Positions 11,836 through 22,985 of a stretch of DNA of 64,000 nucleotides are shown here, piece by piece. The stretch covers positions 13,783,721 to 13,847,720 of the forward strand of contig OU862928.1 of NCBI GenBank assembly GCA_917880885.1, in the 5' to 3' direction. The notes beneath the pieces were generated by a model. That model was not told the origin of the DNA. It saw only the letters and a program-made list of their open reading frames with translations, and made no database searches. How positions within the stretch are numbered: position 1 is the first letter of the stretch; each line of letters opens with the position of its first letter. Both the position numbers and the translations under genes were made by a program. The stretch comes from Limnephilus marmoratus. Its lineage: Eukaryota; Arthropoda; Insecta; Trichoptera; Limnephilidae.

Positions 11836-12139
11836 AAATATAAGGCCATTTTTTCTCTCTATGGAGAGCGACACACGCTATTGTAGATACCTCCCAACTG
11901 ACCTGACAGAGTTTCGAGTGTTGCATCACACTCTTAGTTATTATAGTTTTCGTGTAAATCGAGAGGTTTTAATCATGACATGCTTCAATCGTCCCAACTC
12001 TACCCTACTGATTCTCTCCTATTCACGAAGTACAACAATGTTCATTCAAGTTCTCAGTCATTTCACCCACTTGCAAATCTTTCACTCCACGAAAATATAA
12101 CCGTTTAAAATATTTTGACAAATGTTTTCTTCTTCACAG

Positions 12140-12345
12140 AATTGTCAGCAGCGGTGGATGTGTACTACCTAAAATGCCAGCCAATGGGGCATACGTTATC
12201 CAGAATAACAGCGGCGTGTTTACTCCTGGCTCATCCGTCAAAGATTTGACCATCCTGGAGTACACTTGCAACAAGGGTTATGTGGTAACCAAAACAGTAT
12301 CCGTATGCCAACGCACAGTATGGACCCCCATTCCAGTTTGTGAGA
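12140..12345 (+). CDS. Sushi (CCP) exon 2 of the modular host gene
   Basis: The exon begins after TTCTTCACAG and ends at GTAAGT. The two bases left by the first exon plus the first base here restore an Arg codon, giving CERIVSSGGC across the junction. The module has four cysteines (GGCVLP, EYTCNKGY, SVCQRT, PVCE), the Asn-Gly turn, the aromatic before Cys2 and the Trp before Cys4, as in the first exon, so the two arose by duplication. It leaves in phase 1, matching the next exon. The open frame continuing to 12686 reads through the donor and is not coding. Confidence 0.88.
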
Positions 12346-12766
12346 GTAAGTTTCATGTTTTTTTTTCAACGTCCGATGGCGTATCAGCGACAATTATTGA
12401 CTTTAAATTACAAACAATTGATGAAGCGTATTCGGTGACACTTTTTATAATTTTGTCAGGTCACAATCAAATAAGTATTCTAGTCTATTTTCACAAATCA
12501 TGTTTTCGTTTTGACTTAGCAAATTTTAAATCTACACATTTAAACATTGCTCGGTTTTCTTGTATTTCTGTAGGAAGTGGGAGCTGCTTGGTTGATTTTG
12601 TCATTGCGCTCGGTGCTTTTCTTCAACGGCAATGGCGGTTCAGAATTTGGCTTGGTTTGGTGCTTATTATTACGTTGGTCGATTGATTACACAAAAATAA
12701 CCCCTCGGGCACAGGGATCAATGATTCTGCGAGGTACCAAGTTTTGAAAATGTTTTATTCTTCCAG

Positions 12767-12952
12767 GACTCTGTAAAAAGCTGAAATCAAACTCTGTAAA
12801 TCTGTCATGCAACCCTGATATGGAAGACGGCTGTCCTGTCGGATCCGTTATCAATCCTGTTTGCAAAGCTGGGTACAGTTCGAATAGAACTCTTGAAACA
12901 ATGACGTGCCTGGGTGGAACGTGGGATATACAAGAACCAAAGTGTGAACTGA
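12767..12952 (+). CDS. Six-cysteine sushi-like (Wonton-like) exon 3
   Basis: This 186-bp exon follows TATTCTTCCAG and ends at GTAAGG, with phase 1 on both sides. The reading is open, starting at LCKKLKSNSVNLSC and ending at PKCEL. Six cysteines are seen: the four sushi positions (LC, PVCKAGY, MTCLGG, PKC) plus an extra pair (NLSC, DGC). This extra-pair pattern is also that of the array exons and of the Wonton module in insect modular serine proteases; the latter is from memory of the family. A decayed second copy lies at 50254-50405. It is the likely relative from which the array exons grew. Confidence 0.82.
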
Positions 12953-13647
12953 GTAAGGAAGATTTTAAAATATTATTTTCGTTATATATTTATTCTTGAC
13001 CACTTCCTATTTCCCATATGTTCATCAGAGTATGTTATGCCTCAATGCCCTGTATATGTATCATAGTCAAAAGTCGATATGCAGTGTCTTCGCGGAATGA
13101 CTGGCTTATCATAGGTTTGCCTTCGGGCTGACCCGGAAATAAATTCCAATTTCGGCCTTTGATTAAAGTATTTTTAGTCAAACCTAGAAGTTAATAACTT
13201 TTCAGTCGAACATCGAAAGTAAAATAATCTGTTTCGGGCTTTGCCTAGTCGATCCTAGAAGCGACTGGCAGACTCGGTCAAACCTCAACTGTACTTGTAA
13301 CAATTCCTATCTATAAATGCGAAATACTGTTAATACGAATAGGTAGCTTTAAGTAAAAGTAAACAAGCATGTGACAATAACTTTGAGTGACAGATGTTTG
13401 TTTTTATTTTGCTCCCACATAAATTGATAATAAAATAAAGTGTACAAGTTGCAAAAGACTTCAAAGTGATAGTTAAAGTGAAAATTATAACTATATAGTG
13501 ATTCAGCATTATTTACGAACCATAAAAAATAATAATACACTATCACAAGTGCAAAATAAAATTTGTGCCGGGCATTATTCCAAAATGAAGTGAACACCAC
13601 CTGGCTCGCCCTATCAAGCTCCTGACTCCGATGACGAAGAGGATGAG

Positions 13648-14798
13648 GTGCCTCCCAGGAGTGACCCTGCCCAAGTGTCCGCTATTGAGGCACCCCTAAT
13701 ACCTGAAAGTGACACGGTAGGTTATGTCAAGCAGCTGGCTGAGAGGGTCCAGACCGCAATGACAATCACAACAGATCCTTCATGCCGTGCCACTAAAGAT
13801 CAGCAGATCAGGATTCAAAAGGAGCTCATCAGTGTTCTCTCCATTTCTAATATGATAGCTCTGGAAATGGGTAAACTAGAAGGTGCCCTTTCTGAGTTTA
13901 CATCCAAGTGCATGCCTAATAAATCACCGTCTGCGCCCACCCGTTCCTGGAATACTGTCGCTGCTTCCACTTCTGATACCAGTAGAACTCAATATCCCTG
14001 CTTGCCGCTAATTACTAGAAATAATGCTCTTCCTGGCCCTGCTAGACCTTCAGTTCTCGTGTTTCCGGCCAACAACACCCATTCCACTTCCAAGGCCACC
14101 ATGAAAACCCTGAAAACTGCGGTCAATCCTGCCACACGAGTAACATACGAGTAACGAGTATGCGTGAACTGAAAAGTGGTGGGGTGATAATCCACCCTAG
14201 CACTTCTGCTGAAGCGACGAAATTGGCAAATGCTCCAGCTCTATCCGAAGCCGGTCTAAAAGCAACGATCGCCCCAACTCGCCTCCCTCGTATTGCTATA
14301 CATGACCTCCCTCAAGATATTTTGTCTGATGATATTATCTCGGCGATTCATCATCAATCTTCCAACGACATCGGTCTCTCATTAGAAAATTTAAAAGAAA
14401 ACATATCTTTCTCTCATAAATCGGGCCCTCGCACTGGTAACTGCATCCACATTTTTAGAGTCCTTTCGTCTGTTCGTCACTCTCTAATATCCCGTTCAAA
14501 ACTTGCCATTGACTGGCAGCTACACCGTGTAAGAGACTGGATAGATAGCCTGAAATGTGGCCACTGTCAATTATATGGCCACATAGCTTCCAAGTGCCAA
14601 GCAGACTTACCCACCTGTGCCCACTGTGCCAAAGTTGGTCACAACCGTGATGCCTGCCCCAAAAAGGAGAAATCTCCATTATGCGCCACCTGCACTTTCT
14701 TCAGAAAAACGGCTTCCCACAAAACTGGAGCTCAAGAATGCCCTGCCCGCCAAGCTGCTGAGAGACGTGAACTTTCTAGGATAATTTTTTTAGGTTGA
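13648..14798 (+). pseudogene. LINE ORF1 with gag-like zinc knuckles
   Basis: Two frames, 13648-14154 and 14160-14798, form one nucleic-acid-binding protein interrupted near 14155. The second half carries gag-like CCHC knuckles: CGHCQLYGHIASKC, CAHCAKVGHNRDAC and a third starting CATC. This is typical of Jockey-clade ORF1 proteins, which coat element RNA. The stop at 14796-14798 overlaps the beginning of the ORF2 reading. Confidence 0.8.
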
Positions 14799-17646
14799 AC
14801 CTGAAGAATCGTTCTATAAATAATTACTTCTCAACGAACTACCAAAACGTTCGTGGCCTAAATACAAAACTGAACACTATTCGCTGTAACGTCAGTGCAT
14901 GTCATTACGACTTTTTATTTTTTACCGAAACATGGCTCTCTGATAATGTCTCATCTGCTGAACTTGGACTGTTTGACTATAACATTTTTCGTTGTGACCG
15001 TTCTACTTCTTCTGTGAAGTGTTAAGGTGGTGGAGTGATTATATGTGTAAATAAAAAATACCCTTGCCATATTCTAGAAACATCTGACAATGTTTCTGAT
15101 CAATTGTTCCTATGTGTTATATTTGGTACCAAAAAGCTTGTACTTGGTTGTGTTTACATTCCTCCTTCCTCTTCGGTAGAAGTCTACAAGTCGCATACTG
15201 CTTCAATTGAGCATGTCTCTAGAAATGCTGATTCCTTACTTATTTGTGGCGATTATAATTTACCTAAAATATTGTGGCTGAATGACAACCAAGGGGTCAA
15301 AACTCCTACTAGTAATCTTTCCCAACAAGCTATTGAAATTGTAATTTTTTTTGCCTTTATGAATATGTTTCAAGTAAATCCAGTCACTAACTATCTAGGT
15401 TCTTGCCTGGACTTAATTTTCACTAGCATACCTAATGTCATAGTATGTGAAGCTGATGTCTCGTTGTTACCAATTGATAAATATCATCCACCTCTCTCTA
15501 TTAACATCACAATTTTTTTTCAAATTTGAATCTTTGAAACCAAGTGTCTCGTTTCACTACAAATATCTTAATGGTGACTATTCTAACATGAACAAATATC
15601 TTTCCCTGATTAATTGGACAAAACTATTTTTAAATTCTGATATAAATGACGCCGTATTTAAATTTAATGAATGTGTAACACGTGCTATAGATTTGTTTGT
15701 TCCCAAGGGATGTTACTCTCAACCCAAGTTTCCAAATTGGTTTAGCTCGAAACTTAAGCAGTTAATAATTGAAAAAAAGAAAACTCATAAGATATTTAAA
15801 GAAACTGGCAACTTAAAATTTTATCAAAAATTTTCTCAATTAAAGGAACTGTCTAAAATCGAATCAGCCAAATGCTATAAATCTTTTGTAGAAGTTACTG
15901 GGATAAAATTACTTAAAAATCCTAAACAATTCTGGCAATTTGTTGCACAAAAGCGTACAGATAATGATCTCCCTTCAAACTCACGCTACAAATGGTCACG
16001 ACATCACCAACCTTTTTGCTAAACACTTTTCCTCTGTATATTCTGATGCTTCATGCACCATCTCTCCACTCAACTATGACTATAATATTGACTTGAATGA
16101 TTGCCAAATTTCACTTGCAGAGGTTTACCAATCCTTAAATAATCTTTCTAACAAAAAAAGTACTGGACCTGATGGCATTCCAGAAATCTTGCTAAAAGAA
16201 TGTAAATGTTCATTATCTAACCCAATTTGTATGTTGTACAATTTATCACTCTCAACCGGTACATTTGCTGACTCATGGAAAATTTCATTTATTCGACCCA
16301 TTTTTAAGTCTGGAAACAAGTCAAATATTGGAAATTACAGACCAATATCAATTATATCTAATATTCCAAAAATATTTGAGTCTATAATTATAAAGAAAAT
16401 CACTCCTATTTTCAAAAATGTTCTGATCGAGGAACAGCATGGATTTAGATCGGCGAAATCTACAACAACTAATTAACTGTCCTTTATAAATACCATTCTT
16501 AAAGCCTTAGAAGACAACACTCAGGTTGATGTCCTCTACACTGACTTCTCCAAAGCCTTCGACAAAGCCTTCGACAAAGTTAATCACCGTATTCTCATGG
16601 CCAAACTTTATGCTATAGGCATTAGAGACCCATTGTTATCATTCTTTCACTCATACTTGAGTAATAGAAAACAAAGGGTTAAAATAAATAACTTTGAATC
16701 CTTTAACATTGACGTAACTTACGGCGTTCCGCAAGGAGCCCATTTGGCCCCGCTTCTTTTTAACCTTTTTATTAACGATATCATTAAAGTTTTTTCTCAC
16801 ACACGTTTTTGGCTTTTTGCCGATGACAATAAGATTCTTAAGATAATTAAATCCCATCTTGATTGTTTACTTTTTCAACTTGATATTGACTCATTTAATG
16901 ATTGGTGCAAAATTAACTGCATGGAACTTAATGTTGATAAATGCAAAATTTTGTCCTTTTATAGAACTAAAAAACCTATTCAGTTTGATTATAAACTAAA
17001 TAATGTTTGTCTCTCTACTGTCACATCTATCAAGGACCTTGGGGTCACTCTGGATTGTAAACTTTCTTTCCGGGATCACATTAATAACATCGTAAACAAA
17101 TCACTTAAACTACTCGGCTTCATTCATAGAATTACCTCTGACTTTAAACATATAAATACACTTAAATCTCTTTACTGTTCGCTGGTCCGCCCTCACCTTG
17201 AATATGCTAGTGTCATTTGGTCTCCTTTTTATGCTGTCCACATTTGTTACATCGAATCTGTACAACATCGCTTCCTACGAGGAATTGCTTGGAGGTTAGG
17301 ACTTGAAAGAGGAGAATACTCGTATGATGAAATTGAACAAACTTTAAACATTTCCTCTTTAGAAAAACGTAGAAAGGACTCTGATCTAATATGCATTTTC
17401 AAAATTATCAACAGTATTACTGACACACCTGCTTTGTTACAACTCATCCAGTTCAACATTCCTTCCCGTAGACTCCGAAATAATGAATTGCTGTTCCTCA
17501 ATCAACATTCTACTAATTATGGATATCATTCTCCTTTATCCAGAATGTCGAGACTTGTCAACACAAATCAAAGCATTGAATTTTTTGGTGTAAGCCTAAA
17601 TGACTTTCTAGTGGTTACGCAAAGTGTTTTTTTAAAGTCTTTTTAA
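14795..17646 (+). pseudogene. LINE ORF2: endonuclease and reverse transcriptase, broken
   Basis: The endonuclease begins YQNVRGLNTK and FTETWL, and continues after a stop at 15023-15025 with CGDYNLP and YHPPLSI. The reverse transcriptase shows STGPDGIPE, NYRPISIIS, QHGFRSAKST, TDFSKAFDK, GVPQGAHLAPLLF and FADD. Lesions include the stop at 15025, a frame change near 15530, another near 16000, a stop at 16474-16476 and a 12-bp tandem duplication near 16553-16576 that repeats AFDK. The C-terminal part runs open to 17646. Confidence 0.88.
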
Positions 17647-18045
17647 ATCCATCTTCAAGCTACTTGTAGTTATCTTCTCTATGTACTTTTATATTATATG
17701 TATTTTGTCAATGCTCTTCATCTATTTGTAATATCCTTTCATTGTGATCTCTATTTTTTTCTTTTCTGTTCGTGTTATTGTTATATTGTTAATTGGACTA
17801 TTTGTCCGTAAATAAATAAATAAATAAATGTCGACAAGAACGTTGGTGGCGCAACGGTTAGGTTAGGTTATTACACCTAATTTAACAAACTAAGACTTTC
17901 TAATACCTAATTGAAGTTTGACTGGTAAATCCCCGATTTCATTAAATTCAATTTGACGTTTGCCTGACCAAATTAGTTTCTCCAAGGTTTGACGAAAATT
18001 CTTTAGTCAGAGGCTTAAAAACTTCATTTGTTTTGGCTTTGACTA

Positions 18046-18297
18046 ATGGTGAGTTTCTTCATTTACTGAGAATGCTAAATGCAATTCTAATTGTAAAAGT
18101 AAACGGTCAAATGCATAGAAATTTTTAAATTTCGATCGTTTCACCCTAAGGGTGGGTTTCTTCATTTACCGAGAATGCTAAATGCAATGCTAAATGCAAT
18201 GCTAATTGTAAAAGTAAACGATCGAAATTTAAAAATTTCTATGCATTTGACCGTTTACTTTTACAATTAGCATTCTCGGTAAATGAAGAAACCCACC
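18046..18297. mobile_element. Pair of foldback MITE copies, one truncated
   Basis: The right copy (18151-18297) has ends GGTGGGTTTCTTCATTTACC and its inverted match, extending through GAGAATGCTAA, so the 147 bp folds on itself. The left copy (18046-18142) starts with the same end sequence but carries the inner part in opposite orientation, and lacks its right end. They are two members of one family inserted side by side in opposite senses, inside the larger transposon. Confidence 0.75.
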
Positions 18298-18380
18298 ATA
18301 AGATTTCAAATCAGACCTGAGGATTGACTAGTCAAACCTAGGAGCGCCGGAGCTTCGATGATTGACCATAACATATGTAT

Positions 18381-18762
18381 ATTATTGTTATCCTTGGTGT
18401 AAGAGGGGAATTAATTAAATAGTCCAGCTCCGAATTGCAACATACGAGTACATTTGTAACTGAACGCTCTTATTCTTTAATTACTAATAATAATATTTCA
18501 AAATAACTGTAAATATTAAAAATGTTTAGAAGTATTATTATGTTTTGTATGTCTATATAAGTTCCTAGCTAGGCTTTTAATCAGCAATCTAGGCGTTCCT
18601 AGATTGCCGTTCTAAGGAACCAAATGCTGATGAAAAATGTTCATAAGTTTTAAATGTTTACAAAGTTTTTACTTAGTATTCATTTAATCTAAAGTTTAAA
18701 GTGACATATTATTTAATGATTTTTCAGACTCAACCCTACCTAAATCAATATAATGGGACATA
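18381..18762 (+). other. Host intron segment shared with two other introns
   Basis: From about 18388 the text (ATCCTTGGTGTAAG, AGGGGAATTAATTAA, CAGCTCCGAATTGCAACATA) matches 30003-30075 and 50480-50545. The part before the insertion (12953-13061) likewise matches sequence at 29960-30000 and 50406-50470. The intron after exon 3 was therefore copied together with exons. A small GGTTAGGTTAGGTTA run lies earlier, at about 17860. Confidence 0.65.
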
Positions 18763-20037
18763 TTAGGTCCTAACATATGAAATTGGCATTTTGTATGATA
18801 GGAACATAAAGTCGATTTTTTAAATGTAATATATTTATTTAATCAAAGTATGTACCATTGCTATGTATGCACTTTTGCCATCTCATAGGTAGTTAGTTCA
18901 TCGATCCCTTTACTAAAAAAAAACATTCGGACGGGAATCAATAAAATCTTTGAAGGCGGTTTGGACTGCACCATCGGAGTTGAATTTTTTCCCTTGCAAG
19001 AAGTAATCCAAATTTCGAAAAAAATGGTAATCTGTTGGGGCAAGGTCCGGAGAGTACGGTGGATGTCTTAGACATTCCAATTGAAGCTCCTTTAATTTCG
19101 TAGCCGTCTGTTGTGCGGTGTGTGGTCTAGCGTTGTCATGAAGCAGCAGTGGCCTAGAGCAATTAACCAGCCTCGGTTGTTTAGCAGCTAGCTTTTCCAT
19201 CATGGTTTGCAGTTACTGACAATAAACATCTGCCGTAATCGTTTGGCCAGATTTAAGAAAACTGTAGTGAACGACAACAGCACTAGTCCACCAAACGCTC
19301 ACAAGTAACTTTTTTGGAGTCAATTTTCACTTGGGGCATGGTTTGGCTGGTTCGGCAGGGTTCAGCCATTGCGATGAGTGCTTTCTATTATCGTACAGGA
19401 TCCACTTTTCATCACAGGTAATGATTTGATTTAAAATCCCCTCATTATTGTGCCGGTTGAGTAATGCAACGCAACAGTCAACGCGCGGTTGTTGATTTGC
19501 TTCACTCAATTCGTGAGGTACCCATCTTTCAAGCTTTTTCACCTCCCCAATTTGCTTCAAGTGGATTAAAACAGTTTTATCACTAATACCGCAGGCTGCA
19601 GCTAACTCGGACGTGATTTGTAATTGATCCGCTTCTACCATAGCCTTCAATTCTTCATTATCAACTTTGGTCTCCGGCCGACCACGGGGCTTTTTCTGCA
19701 GGTCGAAATTTCCAGAACGAAAACTTTGGAACCAAAAACGCACTGTGTTTTCTTTTGCGGCACCGTCGCCATACACATCATTAATAAGCACATTAAGCAC
19801 TGGTGCCACGGTGGAACTCGTACTCGTAAATAACGCGATATTTAAAGTTTTCCATTTTGTAAACTAAGTGACGCAAAGAAAAAAAAAACAATTAAGGAAA
19901 AAACAAATGAATTATAATTTTCAAAACACAAATACATGAGTAAATAGCTGTATAAATTTGAATTTGGAATTCTTAACCAAAGAGAAGACATTTGAGATCA
20001 AAGTTGCCAGTACGGCAAAAACGCCAATTCCTATGTA
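18763..20037 (-). mobile_element. Mariner transposon, decayed
   Basis: The low end is TA followed by TTAGGTCCTAACATATGAAA, a mariner-type inverted repeat. The high end contains the degenerate partner (AAAACGCCAATTCCTATGTAA near 20015-20037). The length, about 1.28 kb, is normal for mariner. One transposase gene on the minus strand fills the middle. Confidence 0.85.
18863..19855 (-). pseudogene. Mariner transposase, frameshifted
   Basis: This is a cut-and-paste transposase of the D,D34D type. The start MENFKYRV is at 19855. The frame shifts before 19809, then runs to 19327 with the N-terminal helix-turn-helix part (ENTVRFWFQSFRSG, PRGRPETKVD), the WVPHEL linker and the first catalytic Asp in TCDEKW. 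A break at 19204-19327 follows, then 19203-18913 carries HDNARPH (second Asp) and YSPDLAPTDYHFF (third Asp). All three catalytic residues remain but the gene is split, so the copy is dead. Confidence 0.9.
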
Positions 20038-20389
20038 AATAAATACAAGGTACATTATAATGTTAGATAAATAATTTGTCATAATTATTGAAGAAAATTA
20101 AACACTAACGTTGATCGACCCCTTCCTGCATTCCCTCACATTGGTTTGAAAATACTTATAATTAAATATCTTAACAAGTTTTGATCTGTTTTATCAAAGT
20201 TCTAGAGGGAACATATTATGCTTTGATAGACCAAAAATACTGTCTGTAATTAATTACACCCTCCCTATATCACTAATTCAAATACATATATTGCAAATTA
20301 ATAGATCAAAATTGCTAGTCTCGTAGCTAATAAATTCGTGTGAGTGCACTTACAAAATGTAGTGAATTACTTATTATTTTTAATTGATA

Positions 20390-20583
20390 AACTAAGGTTT
20401 ATACAAGGTTTTTATGCATAGCACAAAGGGTAACAATTATTATAAGCAATAATTATCAGCCTGAAACACTCATCTACATTGAAAAATCTTCCCAGAAAAG
20501 ATACATGCCACCTACGGTACTTGAACCCGTGTCCTTTTGATTGCCGGTTAGGTGCTTTGACCACTGAGCTATGGCGGCTTATC
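20390..20583 (-). mobile_element. tRNA-derived SINE
   Basis: On the minus strand the unit opens with GCCGCCATAGCTCAGTGG, which contains an RNA polymerase III A box (TAGCTCAGTGG, 20561-20571), then a B box (GGTTCAAG, near 20518-20529). The acceptor ends can still pair (GCCGCC with GGTGGC), but the anticodon arm is not convincing, so this is not a functional tRNA. A unique tail of about 115 bp follows, repeated without the head at 20790-20878, which shows it is a SINE family. Confidence 0.7.
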
Positions 20584-20789
20584 TAATACCCGCCAAATAA
20601 TTTAATATATACTAGTGTTTCATTCAACAATGACTGTTTATTATATTTTTTCCACCTGAAAACAACGAACTTTATTTTTGAGAGAGAGACATTGTTAGTG
20701 TTAAATCCCTCGCTAGGTGGCGTCGAGACAAATTATGACTACATTTTTTGGGGAAATACTTAAACTTGTCAAATATTAATTATAATTTT

Positions 20790-20878
20790 TTAATCGATAA
20801 ACTAACCTTTAGACAAGATTTTTATGCATAGCACAAAGGGTAACAATTATTAAAAGTAATAATTATCAGCCTGAAATA
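20790..20878 (-). mobile_element. Second, headless copy of the same SINE
   Basis: This 89-bp stretch is about 85-90% identical to the tail of the neighbouring SINE (ATGCATAGCACAAAGGGTAA, AATAATTATCAGCCTGAAA). The tRNA head is missing, as in 5'-truncated insertions. It abuts the RTE-like fragment that starts near 20888. Confidence 0.7.
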
Positions 20879-20887
20879 ATAATAAAG

Positions 20888-21490
20888 TTGGGCTCCAGTC
20901 TGACAGAGAACAATGAGGATCCAGCAAAAATCAGAAGGAGAATCACAGCAGCCAACAAAACATACTTCTCTCTGCTGCCAGTGTTTAAGTCACGTAGTGT
21001 CCACAGAAAAACCAAAATAACCATATATAAGACCATTGTTAGAACTGTATTGGCATATGGATGTGAGGCGCTGACACTGACGGTAAAGATAGCTTAAATG
21101 CTGGATACTTTTGAAAGAATAGTCCTGAGAAGATATATGTGGACCCGTGAAAGAGGGTGAACAGTGGCGCATCAGGCACAATACAGAATTGTATGATATA
21201 TATAAGGCACCTAGCACTCAACACATATGAGACTCCTCAGGCTGAGATGGGCTGGGCATGTATAGAGAACGCCGGATACACGCGTCCCAAAAAGAATTTT
21301 GACTGGACACCCAGATGGAAAGAGAAAAGTGGGAAGACCCAGACTGAGGTGGGAAGACGAAGTAAGAGGGGATGCAGCACAGCTTCTCCAGGTACCAAAT
21401 TAGAAGTCAGCCGCTGAGGACAGGAGGAGTTGGAGGCGACTGTTGCAGGAGGCCAAAGCTCGATATGGGCTGTAGCGCCATCGAAGAAGA
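20888..21490 (+). pseudogene. RTE-like LINE reverse transcriptase C-terminal remnant
   Basis: The first frame (20888-21097) reads KIRRRITAANKTYFSLL, then YKTIVRTVLAYGCEALT, the end of the thumb region of the endonuclease-reverse transcriptase common in arthropods. Further on, across several stops, LLRLRWAGHV, then GRPRLRWEDEV and SWRRLLQEAKA are recognisable. A GAA-rich stretch at 21484-21496 follows. No catalytic part is left. Confidence 0.75.
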
Positions 21491-21689
21491 AGAATAAGTC
21501 TTTTATAATTCTGTGTTTTCTGAAATTTCACCCCACTCCTTTATCTCGATTCTGTGGCGTTAACACCCAAATTTTTTTATCTCGTTTCAATCCAATTACC
21601 AGGTCCGAATAAGTAGGAATCTATTAGTCTGCCTTTGTACTAAATAAACTGCCATCTGACCATAATCCTATTCTGTTGATGCATACAGG

Positions 21690-22985
21690 CGCATCAAATC
21701 CACTGGTACCTCCAAAATCAATTCCGAAGAAAATAAAATTGCCAAATACCATTATACCTACTTCGATTCCCGACGAAGCAAGTCTTAATTAATTCAATAA
21801 AAGCAGGTATCAACGAGGCCTCCGTTGAAATTCCCGACGATACAAATCGTTACGAAATCCCGAAGAGTTCAAAGATCTTACTACAGAAAAAAACCATGTT
21901 CGTAAAGACTGGCAAAAAGGCTGTAATCCTATTGATGAAATGCACTAAAACCGATTATCGCGCCGAGTGAGTGATGCCCTTTGCGACTTTCGCAACGAAC
22001 GCTGGCACGAATTTATTTCTTCCCTTGAGGACGACAGAACAACTTTCTGGAAGCTCTCCAAAACACGAAGACGTCCAAAGACCGGCTTCAAGGCCCAAAC
22101 GGAGTAGTATACTCAGCTGCAGAAGCCTTCACAGATAGCCTTGTAGCACAATTCTCCCCAAATACTGAACACGACAATCCCTCCTTTGTTTCGATGGTGA
22201 ATTCTGAAGAAGCATCAATTATAAGAACTGAATCTAATGACTTGCCCATCAAATTCTCATCACCTAAAGAAATTCAAAAAAATATCTCATCTCTGAAAAT
22301 TAAAAAAACGACCCGTCCGGACAGCATTTCAATTGCCAATTGGCATTTCAAAATCCAAGACACTCTAGTAGAAGACTTTTGCAAACAATGGCAAATTTCA
22401 ATTCAACCCCACCAAAAGTGCTGCCACCGTATTTACAAGAAGAAGGCTCAAACAGTCCACGAATGAAGTAATGTTTGGGAAAAAAGTACCGTGGGAAAAA
22501 ACTATCAAATACTTAGGAGTCACTCTGAACTCGAGATTAAAATGGCAAAAACCTATTAATGATCAAGTGAATTCAGCAAATAAATCAATAGCTGCACTCC
22601 ACCCTATGCTAGGTAGAAAAAGTAGATTATCAGCAGAAAAAATACTTCTCATCTACAAAACGAACATTAGGCCAGGTTTCACAAACGCTGCACCTATTTT
22701 GGGGTCATGCAGCTCATACACATATGAATAAACTACGAACCCTGCAAAACAAAGCCATTCGACTTGGGTTGAAAAAAAAAGAAAGTTGAATGCACCCAAG
22801 TGAATCAGGATTCACGCTCTTCCCAACGACACAAATATTCCCCTGATAAAGGAATTAATTATTACCCAAGATGAGAATTCTATGCCGGTCTAGCCGGACA
22901 TGAAAATCCCATAATTAATTATCTTGCAAAATATAGTAAGAAGGATAAATTTAACATAAAAAACCTAAAGTAATCCTCCAAAACA
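21690..22985 (+). pseudogene. Jockey-like LINE remnant lacking the polymerase core
   Basis: Scattered frames show the region before the polymerase (RLSRRVSDALCDFRNERW, DDRTTFWKLSK), then the SLKIKKTTRPDSIS segment, the equivalent of the GPDGI motif. It jumps near 22380 directly to IKYLGVTLNSRLKW in the C-terminal region. The catalytic motifs between are deleted. Stops are frequent, so it is old. The LINE at 23007-25282 was later inserted just after it. Confidence 0.7.

Larger units (their letters stand above)
6336..12005 (-). mobile_element. Pogo/Tigger-like Tc1-mariner transposon, nested and decayed
   Basis: Both ends carry the same imperfect inverted repeat of about 22-24 bp (GGGTAGAGTGGGGATGGTTG on the left; GGGTAGAGTTGGGACGATTG read inward on the right). 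Each is flanked by TA (6334-6335 and 12006-12007), as expected for a TA target duplication. GATTGAAAC motifs recur inside (about 7279-7300). A minus-strand pipsqueak-like helix-turn-helix remnant at 6620-6841 fits a pogo transposase. The rest of the 5.7 kb is younger insertions: a palindromic repeat, a LINE (7386-11101) and a MITE (11286-11835). The element fills most of the first to second exon intron and ends 134 bp before the second exon. Confidence 0.65.
13300..17830 (+). mobile_element. Jockey-like LINE with ORF1 and ORF2, decayed
   Basis: The element has a broken ORF1 (13648-14798), a broken ORF2 (14795-17646) and a 3' end made of a four-pair hairpin (GGAC, TATTT, GTCC at 17795-17807) plus GTAAATAAATAAATAAATAAAT. 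It looks close to full length. The exact 5' end and target duplication were not found. It lies inside the transposon with ATATGTAT flanks, so it is the younger of the two. Confidence 0.8.
13062..18372. mobile_element. DNA transposon with 8-bp target duplication, filled by a LINE
   Basis: ATATGTAT occurs at 13054-13061 and 18373-18380. Between them the ends are imperfect inverted repeats (ATAGTCAAAAGTCGA; ATGGTCAATCATCGA read inward on the right). GTCAAACCT or AGGTTTGAC motifs recur near both ends, like transposase-binding subterminal repeats. The related intron segment at 29985-30010 has the same flanks (ATGCCCTGTGTATTTATTTT, then ATCCTTGGTG) without the insertion, giving an empty site. No own transposase is visible. 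An 8-bp duplication fits the hAT or P superfamilies. A LINE and two MITEs lie inside. Confidence 0.65.

Noticed and set aside
12346..12686. Open frame running past sushi exon 2
   Set aside because: It crosses a GTAAGT donor right after the last sushi cysteine, and the following residues are unlike any domain.
17858..17875. TTAGG telomere-like repeat (GGTTAGGTTAGGTTA)
   Set aside because: Only about three units inside an interstitial transposon; no telomeric context.
20505..20583. Possible tRNA gene on the minus strand
   Set aside because: Acceptor pairing is fair but the anticodon arm is not formed, and a repeated SINE tail follows.
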